Assembly: GCA_903904815.1 (NCBI GenBank) | Contig: CAIVDU010000031.1 | Span: forward strand, 1-64,000 | DNA from: an uncultured Armatimonadota bacterium | Lineage (GTDB): Bacteria; Armatimonadota; Fimbriimonadia; Fimbriimonadales; Fimbriimonadaceae | Direction of reading: 5' to 3' | DNA: 64,000 nt | Shown here: piece after piece, positions 1 through 6,803 of the stretch | How positions within the stretch are numbered: position 1 is the stretch's first letter | How the letters are laid out: the number at the start of each line of letters is the position of its first letter | Position numbers and translations under genes: made by a program | Notes under the pieces: generated by a model | The model's input: only the letters and a program-made list of their open reading frames with translations | Database searches by the model: none | Told to the model about the DNA's origin: nothing

Positions 1-145
1 ATCGGGCCAAGGGAATTCCTCCAGCAGAGCAACGGATGTTTACCCCAGATGGCAGCGATTCTTCCCCGGTTCCCACCTAGTCTCTCGTCGCGCCCAGAAC
101 TCACGATGAGCGATCCCAAGAATCGTCGCTGCGCTGACATGGAAG

Positions 146-173
146 TTCGCAGTTCGCAGCGCGTGGTTGGCAG
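146..173 (+). repeat. Heptamer tandem repeat, copy 1 (NNNGCAG)
   Basis: Four consecutive 7-bp units read TTCGCAG, TTCGCAG, CGCGTGG, TTGGCAG. Three of the four end in GCAG. The same unit recurs in tandem at 43744-43799 and, on the other strand, at 63183-63217. The rest of 1-237 shows no gene I can support, apart from an open minus-strand frame starting at 140 that runs off the window edge. Confidence 0.6.
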
Positions 174-237
174 TCGGGGGCGGTTCCTGGGCCACTTAAT
201 TTCAATCCCTGGATGTGGCTGAGTGCCTGTTGGCCGA

Positions 238-402
238 TTACTTTGTGGCTTCGGCGGCTTCATGAAAGTCGGCCTTGACTGAAGTTCTCGGAAGCTGTCG
301 CGGGAGAATCCAAAACAGATAGATTGATCCGATAAGCGCCAGCCAAAGCAGCCAAGGGACCGGCTCTTTAGGCTTCTTCCCGGACTTTGGATTGGCTGGC
401 AT
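238..402 (-). CDS. Small single-span membrane protein (54 aa)
   Basis: The frame encodes a basic, proline-rich N-terminus (MPANPKSGKKPKEPVP), one hydrophobic span at about residues 17-33 (WLLWLALIGSIYLFWIL) and a polar tail ending HEAAEATK. No family is recognised. The layout (basic/proline head, one span, short polar tail) resembles the N-terminal anchor of FtsH-type proteins, but nothing further supports that. There is no Shine-Dalgarno sequence. A TATCCT box lies exactly 7 nt before the ATG (410-415 on the minus strand), the same spacing seen at the HIT gene at 42902, which argues for a real leaderless gene. The parS-like palindrome at 423-444 sits just upstream, over the expected -35 position. 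Confidence 0.5.
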   Translation of the reverse strand: MPANPKSGKKPKEPVPWLLWLALIGSIYLFWILPRQLPRTSVKADFHEAAEATK

Positions 403-425
403 TCCTAGCAGGATACCGAACCGAA

Positions 426-441
426 TGTTTCACGGGAAACA
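426..441. other. parS-like centromere site 1
   Basis: TGTTTCACGGGAAACA matches the bacterial parS consensus TGTTNCACGTGAAACA at 15 of 16 positions; the mismatch is T to G in the centre. The palindrome extends outward to perfect 9-bp arms, GAATGTTTC at 423-431 and GAAACATTC at 436-444. parS is the binding and loading site of ParB and normally clusters near the replication origin. No parA or parB gene is in this window. A second near-consensus site lies at 18295-18310. Confidence 0.7.
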
Positions 442-498
442 TTCTTGTTGCAAGTTCTCGCTGGTAAGTGACCACGATTCCCAGTTAGCCGATAAATC

Positions 499-1317
499 GT
501 GGACACCGACCTCTCCCATGACCTAAACTGGACCGTGGCCGCACAACCGTCTCCGATACTGGCGCCGATCCAAAAGGCGGCGATCGTGTTCCTCACCTTC
601 GTTGGCGAGTGCGGGCTCATTCTGGGTGACGCGGGCAAACGGGTGATTCACCGTCCCTTCGAATTCGGTGAGACCATCAATCAGATGGCCTTCATTGGGG
701 TCGCATCCATCCCCATCATTTCGCTTACCGGCTTCTTCGGGGGCGCGGTTCTTTCCCTTTACTTAACCCAGTTTCTCGGTCAGTACCATGCAACGGGATT
801 CGTTGGGGCCACGATTGGGCTTACCGTCACGCGAGAGATCGGACCGGTTATCTCGGGCATGATGGTAGCCGGGCGTTGTGGCAGCGCGATGGCAGCGCAG
901 ATTGCGTCGATGGCGGTCACGGAGCAGATAGACGCCCTCAAGATGCTTAGCGTCCGTCCCACGAACTACTTGGTAGTTCCGCGGCTGGTGGCAGGGATCA
1001 CCATGCTGCCGGTTCTGGCCCTGGTCTCCATGTACGCGGGAGTCGTCGGGGGTATGTTGGTCGCGCGAACGGAGCATCTGCCCACTTACCAGTTCCTCGC
1101 TTCCATGCAGCAGTACGTCAAGCCGTCCGACTTCATGAATGGGATCCTGAAGACTCCCGTCTTTGGGCTGATCATCACGCTAGTCGCGTGCCAACAGGGC
1201 CTGAGAACTCAGAACGGGGCCGTCGGCGTTGGCAAGGCAACCACAAACACCGTCGTGATCTCGATGGTGCTCATCTACATCTCCAACTTCTTGATGGCCA
1301 AGGTGATGTACCGCTAA
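499..1317 (+). CDS. mlaE: MlaE-family ABC transporter permease (orphan)
   Basis: This is a 272-aa polytopic membrane protein of the MlaE/YrbE family, the inner-membrane permease of the Mla lipid transport system that moves phospholipid between inner and outer membrane. The conserved core is visible: ATIGLTVTREIGPVISGMMV followed by AGRCGSAMAAQIASM, then a hydrophobic C-terminal half. The expected length is about 260 aa. The start is GTG at 499; the first 20-30 residues look non-conserved, and the GTG at 535 is an alternative. The usual partners mlaF (ATPase) and mlaD (MCE domain) are not adjacent: the next gene is convergent and overlaps the stop codon by 4 nt. Partners are presumably encoded elsewhere. 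Confidence 0.9.
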   Translation: MDTDLSHDLNWTVAAQPSPILAPIQKAAIVFLTFVGECGLILGDAGKRVIHRPFEFGETINQMAFIGVASIPIISLTGFFGGAVLSLYLTQFLGQYHATGFVGATIGLTVTREIGPVISGMMVAGRCGSAMAAQIASMAVTEQIDALKMLSVRPTNYLVVPRLVAGITMLPVLALVSMYAGVVGGMLVARTEHLPTYQFLASMQQYVKPSDFMNGILKTPVFGLIITLVACQQGLRTQNGAVGVGKATTNTVVISMVLIYISNFLMAKVMYR

Positions 1318-1757
1318 GAGTGATTGGCGGCCTCGGTGAATCGCCCCTGCATGGCCCCGTCTTCGTCCCGTACCAGCCAATCGACAACGTCCTCGGTGGT
1401 CACAGTGACCGTATCTCCTTTGTGGTGGGGGACGGCAATGGGGACCTGGTCCAGCAGACCGGTGAGCTTGCCGGACTGGTAGGTAGGGTCCTTGACCCAG
1501 AGGTATTCATTTCCCTCTTTCGACTTAAACCGCCCCATGATCGCAAAGCGTTGACCTGGCTTGGGATGACTAACCTGTTCAAGAAAGCCGGGGAGGCCAG
1601 CTCGGGCGGTCGCAATCGCCTGAGTCAACTTAGGATCGTCCCCGTTCACTCGTCGAACTCGGGATACACCACTCAAACCGCCCGAGAGGAGCGAACCGAA
1701 AAGGATGATCAAGAAGCCCACCCCAAGAACAAGAATCAGCCAGCGAGATGTTTTCAT
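1314..1757 (-). CDS. DUF2314 domain protein with N-terminal membrane anchor
   Basis: The 147-aa product has one hydrophobic N-terminal segment (residues 6-28), a signal anchor or signal peptide. A DUF2314-like domain follows: a helix ending GLPGFLEQV, then RFAIMGRFK, EYLWVKDPTYQSGKLTGLLD and a closing VVDWLVRDEDGAMQGRFTE. DUF2314 proteins have no assigned biochemical function. The start overlaps the stop of the upstream deacetylase gene by 4 nt, so it is probably translated by coupling as the last gene of the queD-deacetylase-DUF2314 operon. It converges on mlaE, with overlapping stop codons. Confidence 0.75.
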   Translation of the reverse strand: MKTSRWLILVLGVGFLIILFGSLLSGGLSGVSRVRRVNGDDPKLTQAIATARAGLPGFLEQVSHPKPGQRFAIMGRFKSKEGNEYLWVKDPTYQSGKLTGLLDQVPIAVPHHKGDTVTVTTEDVVDWLVRDEDGAMQGRFTEAANHS

Positions 1758-2488
1758 CTTGAAATCGATAGGTGGGATCCCACCCCAAATCGGTCAGCCA
1801 CCGTCTTTAGCGGAGCGACCCAAACCGACTCTGACTGGGTCGCCAGGAATGTCGCGCAAAGTTCATGCAAGATAAGAGCTCGGTTCGTCTCTCCGTCAAA
1901 GATCTTGCCGAATTGGAGAACGTACCAAACCTTCTCGGAGGTCGTCTTCGCGAGTTCGGCAAGTAAGGCCTCTCTCCAGGTCTCCAACTCCTCCTGAGAC
2001 CTTCCGGCCACGTCCCTGACCCTCAGATACCTCCGATTGGCTCCGGCACGATTGTCCCCAGGAATGGCACTGCGGGAGTAGGGAAACGCTGCGTTCACAA
2101 TCGGCCGATAGGATCCTTGCGAGCAGTTCGTGAATCGGCCTGGATACGCGAACGAGACCGGCGGCTCTCCAAAAACATTCTCGAAGAACTCTTGGGTCAT
2201 GTGAAGATCCTGCTCTACCATGCGATGAGTCCAGTTCGTCAGCCTGCCCTCTTCACTCACCCCGAGAAGGCATCCGTTGGCCATCTCGTGACCCGCGTCC
2301 GACATCGACTGCCAACCTTGGACATTTTCTAAGGTTCGGGTCGGATTGAGGAAAAATGTGCCGGTAAGACGGAGGTGGTCTAACGTTGGCCCTACCACGT
2401 CCAGGTGTTCGGGAAGCGCGCCGTCGTAAGTCAACGATACGGCGACACGCACATCGTTTGGCCATGCACGGGCTGAGTCTTGGTTCAT
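1754..2488 (-). CDS. Polysaccharide deacetylase (NodB-like) family protein
   Basis: This predicted carbohydrate esterase family 4 / NodB-homology protein has 244 aa from the ATG at 2488. Family features visible are the opening strand VRVAVSLTYDGALPEHLDVV (the TYDGA segment replaces the canonical TFDDG), the strand FFLNPTR, HEMANGCL in place of the canonical HTxxH zinc ligands, and FAYPGRF, which matches the FRPPYG region. The missing second Asp of the DD pair and the changed metal-binding stretch suggest altered or lost activity, so I call the family but not the reaction. The frame continues upstream to 2650 but overlaps queD there; 2488 leaves a 16-bp gap after queD. It lies in an operon with queD and the DUF2314 gene. 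Confidence 0.75.
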   Translation of the reverse strand: MNQDSARAWPNDVRVAVSLTYDGALPEHLDVVGPTLDHLRLTGTFFLNPTRTLENVQGWQSMSDAGHEMANGCLLGVSEEGRLTNWTHRMVEQDLHMTQEFFENVFGEPPVSFAYPGRFTNCSQGSYRPIVNAAFPYSRSAIPGDNRAGANRRYLRVRDVAGRSQEELETWREALLAELAKTTSEKVWYVLQFGKIFDGETNRALILHELCATFLATQSESVWVAPLKTVADRFGVGSHLSISR

Positions 2489-2504
2489 CCTTTGTGACCC
2501 TGAT

Positions 2505-2963
2505 CTACGTTCCGTATTCTGCCCAACTTGACGGGGTCTCCCAGACCCTGATTCTTTCAAGTTGAACACTTGATGCATCGATCTTGTATGGCCCCGACGC
2601 AAAGCCGTTAGCCAGGATGCTCGCCACGTGATCGTAGATGTCCTTAGCAATCACTTCGGTGGTCGGCTCGGTTCCTTCGAAGACGATGACGGCGTCCGAG
2701 GGGTAGTTGGCCAGTAAGGCGGGCAAGAGAGGGTCTTCTGAGTTGACTGCCAACGCGTGGTCGTACCGCTCGATGTACTCCTGAACCGCCAACTTGAGGG
2801 CTTTAAAGTCAAGCAGCATGCCGTTGGCGTCGAGATGCTTTCCACTCACCACGACTTCGACAGTCCGTGTGTGACCATGGGGGTATTTGCATCGCTCAGG
2901 ATGCCGACTCAGCATATGGCCGGATTCGACGGTGAACGTCTTACAGACGCGGTAACTTGCCAC
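2505..2963 (-). CDS. queD: 6-pyruvoyl-tetrahydropterin synthase / 6-carboxytetrahydropterin synthase family (QueD-like)
   Basis: The 152-aa protein is of the zinc-dependent PTPS/QueD family, which converts dihydroneopterin triphosphate to a tetrahydropterin in queuosine or tetrahydrobiopterin synthesis. Visible features are the start YRVCKTFTVESGH (first zinc His), CKYPHGHTRTVEV (catalytic Cys plus the HGH zinc ligands), MLLDFKALK, YDHALAVN and the C-terminal RVWETP Glu. I chose the GTG at 2963 over the upstream GTG at 2993 because the family begins at YRV-K-F and a TAAACT box lies 8 nt before it. No other queuosine gene is adjacent. It leads a three-gene operon with a polysaccharide deacetylase-like and a DUF2314 gene. 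Confidence 0.85.
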   Translation of the reverse strand: MASYRVCKTFTVESGHMLSRHPERCKYPHGHTRTVEVVVSGKHLDANGMLLDFKALKLAVQEYIERYDHALAVNSEDPLLPALLANYPSDAVIVFEGTEPTTEVIAKDIYDHVASILANGFASGPYKIDASSVQLERIRVWETPSSWAEYGT

Positions 2964-3157
2964 TCGCCTATAGTTTACAGTCTCTGAGCACACGAGTCGG
3001 GGGTCACGTCAGGTCACAAGGTCCGGCAGGCCGCTTACGAGGGCATGTTCCTTATCTTCCGACGAGGTTGGGCGGTGGGACTGCGTAGGCACGAATCTCT
3101 CTCCGCGTACGGTTTGGCGTCGTCAGCAATGCGAAATATCAACTTCGCGCAGCTCAG

Positions 3158-4381
3158 TTAAAGCAGGGCTCGTTCTTTTACGCTGAAATAATGGGTTACC
3201 AGCTTGCTCGCGAGTTGCTGAGGCTCGGATACCAGCGTGTGAATACCCATCGCGGTTACGATGCGCGTCGCCTCGTTTCGGTTCTTGAGGAGGAGGCTAG
3301 CCGCCGTCTGGCGGTACATGGCACTCACGGAGTCGGGCGCAGTCTTGACCATATCGTCCAGCTTGGGATCCTGAACCTGCACGATGAGTGAGAGGTGTCG
3401 CTTGGCCACGGGGGCAAAGGCGCCGGCGAGCTGCCGAGCACGATCTTCGTCGTCGAAATCGGTGAACAAGACCACGAGTGAACGGCGCTTCCAGCGGGTA
3501 GCCAGATAGGCAAACGCGCCGGCATCGTCGCTTTGAATCGGCTCCGCGACCAGATCGTGGATGGCCTCAATGATCGCTCCGACCTGGCTACGTCCCTTTC
3601 GAGGCGGTATATACCGGCGAACGGTGTCCGAATAGACGAGGGCGCCTACGAAGTCTCCCGCCATCGCCGCTGCGTTCGTTAGCATGAGGATCGCGTCGAG
3701 AACGTGGTCCAGCTTTCGAACGCCGTCAACTTCTGCGAGCATATATCGACCAATGTCGATGCAAAGCATCACGCACTGATTCCTCTCCTGCTCGTACTGA
3801 CGGGTGATCATTCTTCCACGCCGAGCAGAAGCTTTCCAGTCGATCTTGCGGTAGTCGTCTCCTTCCGCGTAGTCTCTTAGGGACTCGAATTCGGTGCCCA
3901 ATCCGCGTGCCCGAGCCTGTCGAATCCCTACCTCTCGCAAACGCCCTTTCTGATTTAGAAGATCGAACTCTCGAAGGGCCAACACGTTGGGATAGACCCT
4001 GACCGGTTCTGAAGTATCGAGTTCCAACTGCCTTGTGACCAAGCCAAGCGGACAATCTAGTCGGATGAATGTTGACCGAAAACGATCGCTTCCTCGCTCG
4101 GGAGGTGAAAGGGTGTAACTCACTGAGGTCACTTCCCCTGGTTCTAAGTGAAGCTTGAACTCACGATCCGACGAGGCGAAGTAAGCGGGAGGCTCGTCCC
4201 GGATCAAACCGGCAATGAGGCTCTTTCCGTCGTTCTCGATTTCCAGAACGATTCGGTTCTGAGCTCGAACCGAGAGGACGGCATCGTGTTTTCTTCGGAT
4301 CTGTAAACCCGCCACGGATGGCGCCAATCGAAGGGTCGTGAAAGCCATCGCGAACAGGATCAGGTCATACAACAAAACCAT
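3158..4381 (-). CDS. DUF58 domain protein
   Basis: This 407-aa protein has the DUF58 signature at about residues 161-187 (GTEFESLRDYAEGDDYRKID, then WKASARRG). A C-terminal von Willebrand A-like region follows, with a degenerate metal site (CIDIGRYM instead of DxSxS) and a strand LVVLFTDFDD. DUF58 proteins usually accompany MoxR AAA ATPases and transglutaminase-like proteins; none is adjacent here. The N-terminus is odd: the same frame is open for 34 codons upstream of the ATG (4382-4483) and encodes a convincing hydrophobic helix (RRFWWLLALGIPLAIITTL) continuing into the annotated start. That stretch holds no ATG, GTG or TTG, so the true start may be non-canonical. It is divergent from the RDD gene. 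Confidence 0.85.
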   Translation of the reverse strand: MVLLYDLILFAMAFTTLRLAPSVAGLQIRRKHDAVLSVRAQNRIVLEIENDGKSLIAGLIRDEPPAYFASSDREFKLHLEPGEVTSVSYTLSPPERGSDRFRSTFIRLDCPLGLVTRQLELDTSEPVRVYPNVLALREFDLLNQKGRLREVGIRQARARGLGTEFESLRDYAEGDDYRKIDWKASARRGRMITRQYEQERNQCVMLCIDIGRYMLAEVDGVRKLDHVLDAILMLTNAAAMAGDFVGALVYSDTVRRYIPPRKGRSQVGAIIEAIHDLVAEPIQSDDAGAFAYLATRWKRRSLVVLFTDFDDEDRARQLAGAFAPVAKRHLSLIVQVQDPKLDDMVKTAPDSVSAMYRQTAASLLLKNRNEATRIVTAMGIHTLVSEPQQLASKLVTHYFSVKERALL

Positions 4382-4527
4382 GTAGGGCGCGCCAGCCAGC
4401 GTGGTGATAATCGCCAGCGGAATACCGAGGGCCAGGAGCCACCAAAAGCGTCGAGTTAGAACGATGGCCGACTCCCGGAGCGGTTATGGTTTGGTTTTAT
4501 CATTTCGGAGAGAGGTAGCATCGGATC

Positions 4528-5271
4528 GTGGTCCTCGATGTCGCAGTTTTGAATCCAGAGAAGACCATCTTAACCTACCGTTTGGCTAGTTTGGGTGTTC
4601 GTATCACCGCCCATATTCTGGACCTATTCGTATTCATCGTTATTGCCGTCGTGGTGAGCCTGCTGACCCCCCTGGTATTCGTCCTCCAGCCCGGCTTGGC
4701 CCAAGCGTTGCTGATGACCTTTATGGCGCTCGGGCCATTCCTTTACTTCATTCTGTGTGAAGGACTTGGAAACGGTCAGACGCTCGGCAAAAGAGCCACT
4801 GGAATCCGAGTGCGAATGGCGGATGGAACTCCCATCACCTTTAAGGCGGCCATCGGTCGAAATCTGCTCCGACCGGCCGATTTTCTACCCTCCTTCTACT
4901 TGGTCGGGTTGGCGGCAATGTTCACGAATCAAAAGTCGCAGCGACTGGGCGATCTGGTCGGCAACACGATCGTCGTTTACGAAAAGAAGAATCCCAACCT
5001 TGCCGTCGCGGCGCCACACACCGCGGGCATTCACGCCTTTGAGGCCTCCGTCGGGGAACTCCCTGGGATGACGCTCGAAGAATACGTCACCCTTCGACGG
5101 TACTGCGATCGGTTTCCTGAGCTTCCTCCGGACGTCCAGGAAAAGCTGACGGGTAGCGTCTGGGAGCCCATCGCCGCGAGAAGAAAAGTTCCCAATGTTC
5201 CGAGCGTTCATCCGATCTATCTCGCAGAAGCGGTGGTGATGAAGTACGGACGCAAGAACGGCCTCCTGTGA
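4528..5271 (+). CDS. RDD family membrane protein
   Basis: The 247-aa protein has an RDD domain at about residues 15-155. Family features are the opening LASLGVRITAHILDLFVF (Arg/Asp pair), three hydrophobic spans, GNGQTLGKRATGIRV and the closing SQRLGDLVGNTIVVYE. A cytoplasmic tail of about 90 residues follows (LTLEEYVTLRRYCDR-like segment), rich in charged helices. RDD proteins are of uncertain function; some act as ion exchangers. The start is GTG at 4528, with TAGCAT at 4516-4521 exactly 6 nt before it and no Shine-Dalgarno, a leaderless pattern. The gene is divergent from DUF58 and ends at the candidate origin spacer. Confidence 0.85.
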   Translation: MVLDVAVLNPEKTILTYRLASLGVRITAHILDLFVFIVIAVVVSLLTPLVFVLQPGLAQALLMTFMALGPFLYFILCEGLGNGQTLGKRATGIRVRMADGTPITFKAAIGRNLLRPADFLPSFYLVGLAAMFTNQKSQRLGDLVGNTIVVYEKKNPNLAVAAPHTAGIHAFEASVGELPGMTLEEYVTLRRYCDRFPELPPDVQEKLTGSVWEPIAARRKVPNVPSVHPIYLAEAVVMKYGRKNGLL

Positions 5272-5510
5272 ACAGAGTGACGTCTACACGGTGGAATCAG
5301 TGTGGACAAATGGGGAATGTTAAGCCACGGTGGAGAAACGGACCAAAACTACCCCTCAAAACGAGGTTTTTCCACTGAGATTTCCACCAACTACAGATAA
5401 GTTGGAAAGATTCGTTCGAACCTAAAAAGCGAGCAAATCAGCGGTTAAATGGGGGTCAACCCGATGGTTTTCCCCAAAATAGATGCCCTTAATAATAACT
5501 CTAACTAATC
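5272..5510. other. Candidate replication origin spacer upstream of recF
   Basis: This non-coding spacer has five GTGGA/TCCAC cores within about 95 bp: at 5291, 5302, 5330, 5371 and 5383. The best is TGTGGACAA at 5301-5309, one mismatch from the DnaA box TGTGGATAA. GGTGGAGAA (5329-5337) and TTTTCCACT (5367-5375) have two mismatches. About 100 bp later the spacer becomes AT-rich, with TAATAATAA (about 5490) followed by more TAA triplets up to the recF start, resembling the DnaA-trio element of unwinding regions. Its position before recF, with parS-like sites on both sides, fits an origin. There is no dnaA or dnaN in the window, so this remains a hypothesis. Confidence 0.4.
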
Positions 5511-6644
5511 ATGAATAGTAACTCTCAATTAGATGCGGATGGGGACAAATCAGTTATCGGTGTCTCCAGCGTTTCTCTTGAGGGTTTTCGAAACTATTCT
5601 GAACTTTTTCTTGAGATATCTCCGGGCTTCAATATTCTTTCGGGATCGAACGCTCAAGGTAAGACGAACTTTCTTGAGGCCTTGTACCTGCTGTCAACCA
5701 CACGTTTGCTCCGAGGTCAGCGAGACGCCGAGGCAATACAGAAAGGACGGAGCAAATCCTCGATAAGTATCCAGACTTTAGAGAACGACACCAAACTTTC
5801 CATGGTCCTCGAAGCGGGGACGCGCAAGCGAGCGTTCTTGAATGGTCTCGGGTTGCCACGCGCGGCAGATATCATCGGTCGGCTCCCGACTGTTTGCATC
5901 AGCTCGGCCGACATGGAAATCGTTCGAGGTGAGCCGACCGACCGTCGTCTATTCCTCGACCTTGAACTCAGCGGACTCTCCCCTGCCTACTTGAGACACC
6001 TCTCGGTCTATAAACGGGCCTTAGAGCAGCGCAACGCTCTCCTGCGTGACGGAAGAGAGAGAAACCTCCCGGGCGAGCTGTACGAGCCCTGGGAGGCCCA
6101 GATTGCCCATCATGGGAACGCGATGAGGGCCACCAGATACGATTACATCGGTCGGCTGGCGCCCATGGCACGAAATCTTCACCATTTGATGGCTGCGGGG
6201 GAGGAGCTTTCCTTGTCGTACGCAGTTCGTGACGATGCCCAGGACGAGGATCTGATGATCCGCACTTTGGCAAGCACTCGTTCCCATGACATTGCTCGGG
6301 GAGGAACCAGCGTAGGGCCGCACCGTGACGACCTGACGATCGAGGTCGAGGGTCGAGAGGCGAGGCTCTATGGGTCTCAGGGTCAACAGAGAACGGCAGT
6401 GATCTCCCTCAAATTAGCCACCCTCGAATACGGGAGGAAGGAACTTGGGTTTGCCCCGCTCTTGTTGCTTGACGACATCCTTTCGGATCTCGATGAAAAT
6501 CGTCGACAACGATTGGTGGAAGTCGTGCTCGCCAACGCCGGTCAGGCTGTTCTGACGTGCACGGAAGCGTCCGCAGCCGGTCAGCAGATCCTGGACATGG
6601 CGCAAGTCTTCACGGTCAGCGCGGGAGCGATTAGGTCGTTGTAA
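5511..6644 (+). CDS. recF: DNA replication and repair protein RecF
   Basis: The 377-aa SMC-like ATPase promotes RecA loading at gaps through the RecFOR pathway. The N-terminal strand reaches LEGFRNYSEL (residues 23-32), with Walker A GSNAQGKT at 45-52. The ABC signature is YGSQGQQR at 287-294 and Walker B with D-loop is LLLLDDILSDLD at 317-328. Its length is normal for the family. The ATG at 5511 has no clear Shine-Dalgarno. In many bacteria recF sits in the dnaA-dnaN-recF origin cluster; here it follows the candidate origin spacer but dnaA and dnaN are absent. dciA lies 6 kb downstream, separated by two large secreted-protein genes. Confidence 0.95.
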   Translation: MNSNSQLDADGDKSVIGVSSVSLEGFRNYSELFLEISPGFNILSGSNAQGKTNFLEALYLLSTTRLLRGQRDAEAIQKGRSKSSISIQTLENDTKLSMVLEAGTRKRAFLNGLGLPRAADIIGRLPTVCISSADMEIVRGEPTDRRLFLDLELSGLSPAYLRHLSVYKRALEQRNALLRDGRERNLPGELYEPWEAQIAHHGNAMRATRYDYIGRLAPMARNLHHLMAAGEELSLSYAVRDDAQDEDLMIRTLASTRSHDIARGGTSVGPHRDDLTIEVEGREARLYGSQGQQRTAVISLKLATLEYGRKELGFAPLLLLDDILSDLDENRRQRLVEVVLANAGQAVLTCTEASAAGQQILDMAQVFTVSAGAIRSL

Positions 6645-6803
6645 CCGCAGTCAAGTTTGGAGTAACGGACTGCTGGAGAATTTGGTCAGAGGTGAGTTTG
6701 GACCTCGAATTAGCATCCGACAAATAGGAACGATTGCTTCGCCCTTCCGGTACCGCTAACCCTTAACCATCCTCATCGACTTATAATCGGAGCCCACGAT
6801 GGT

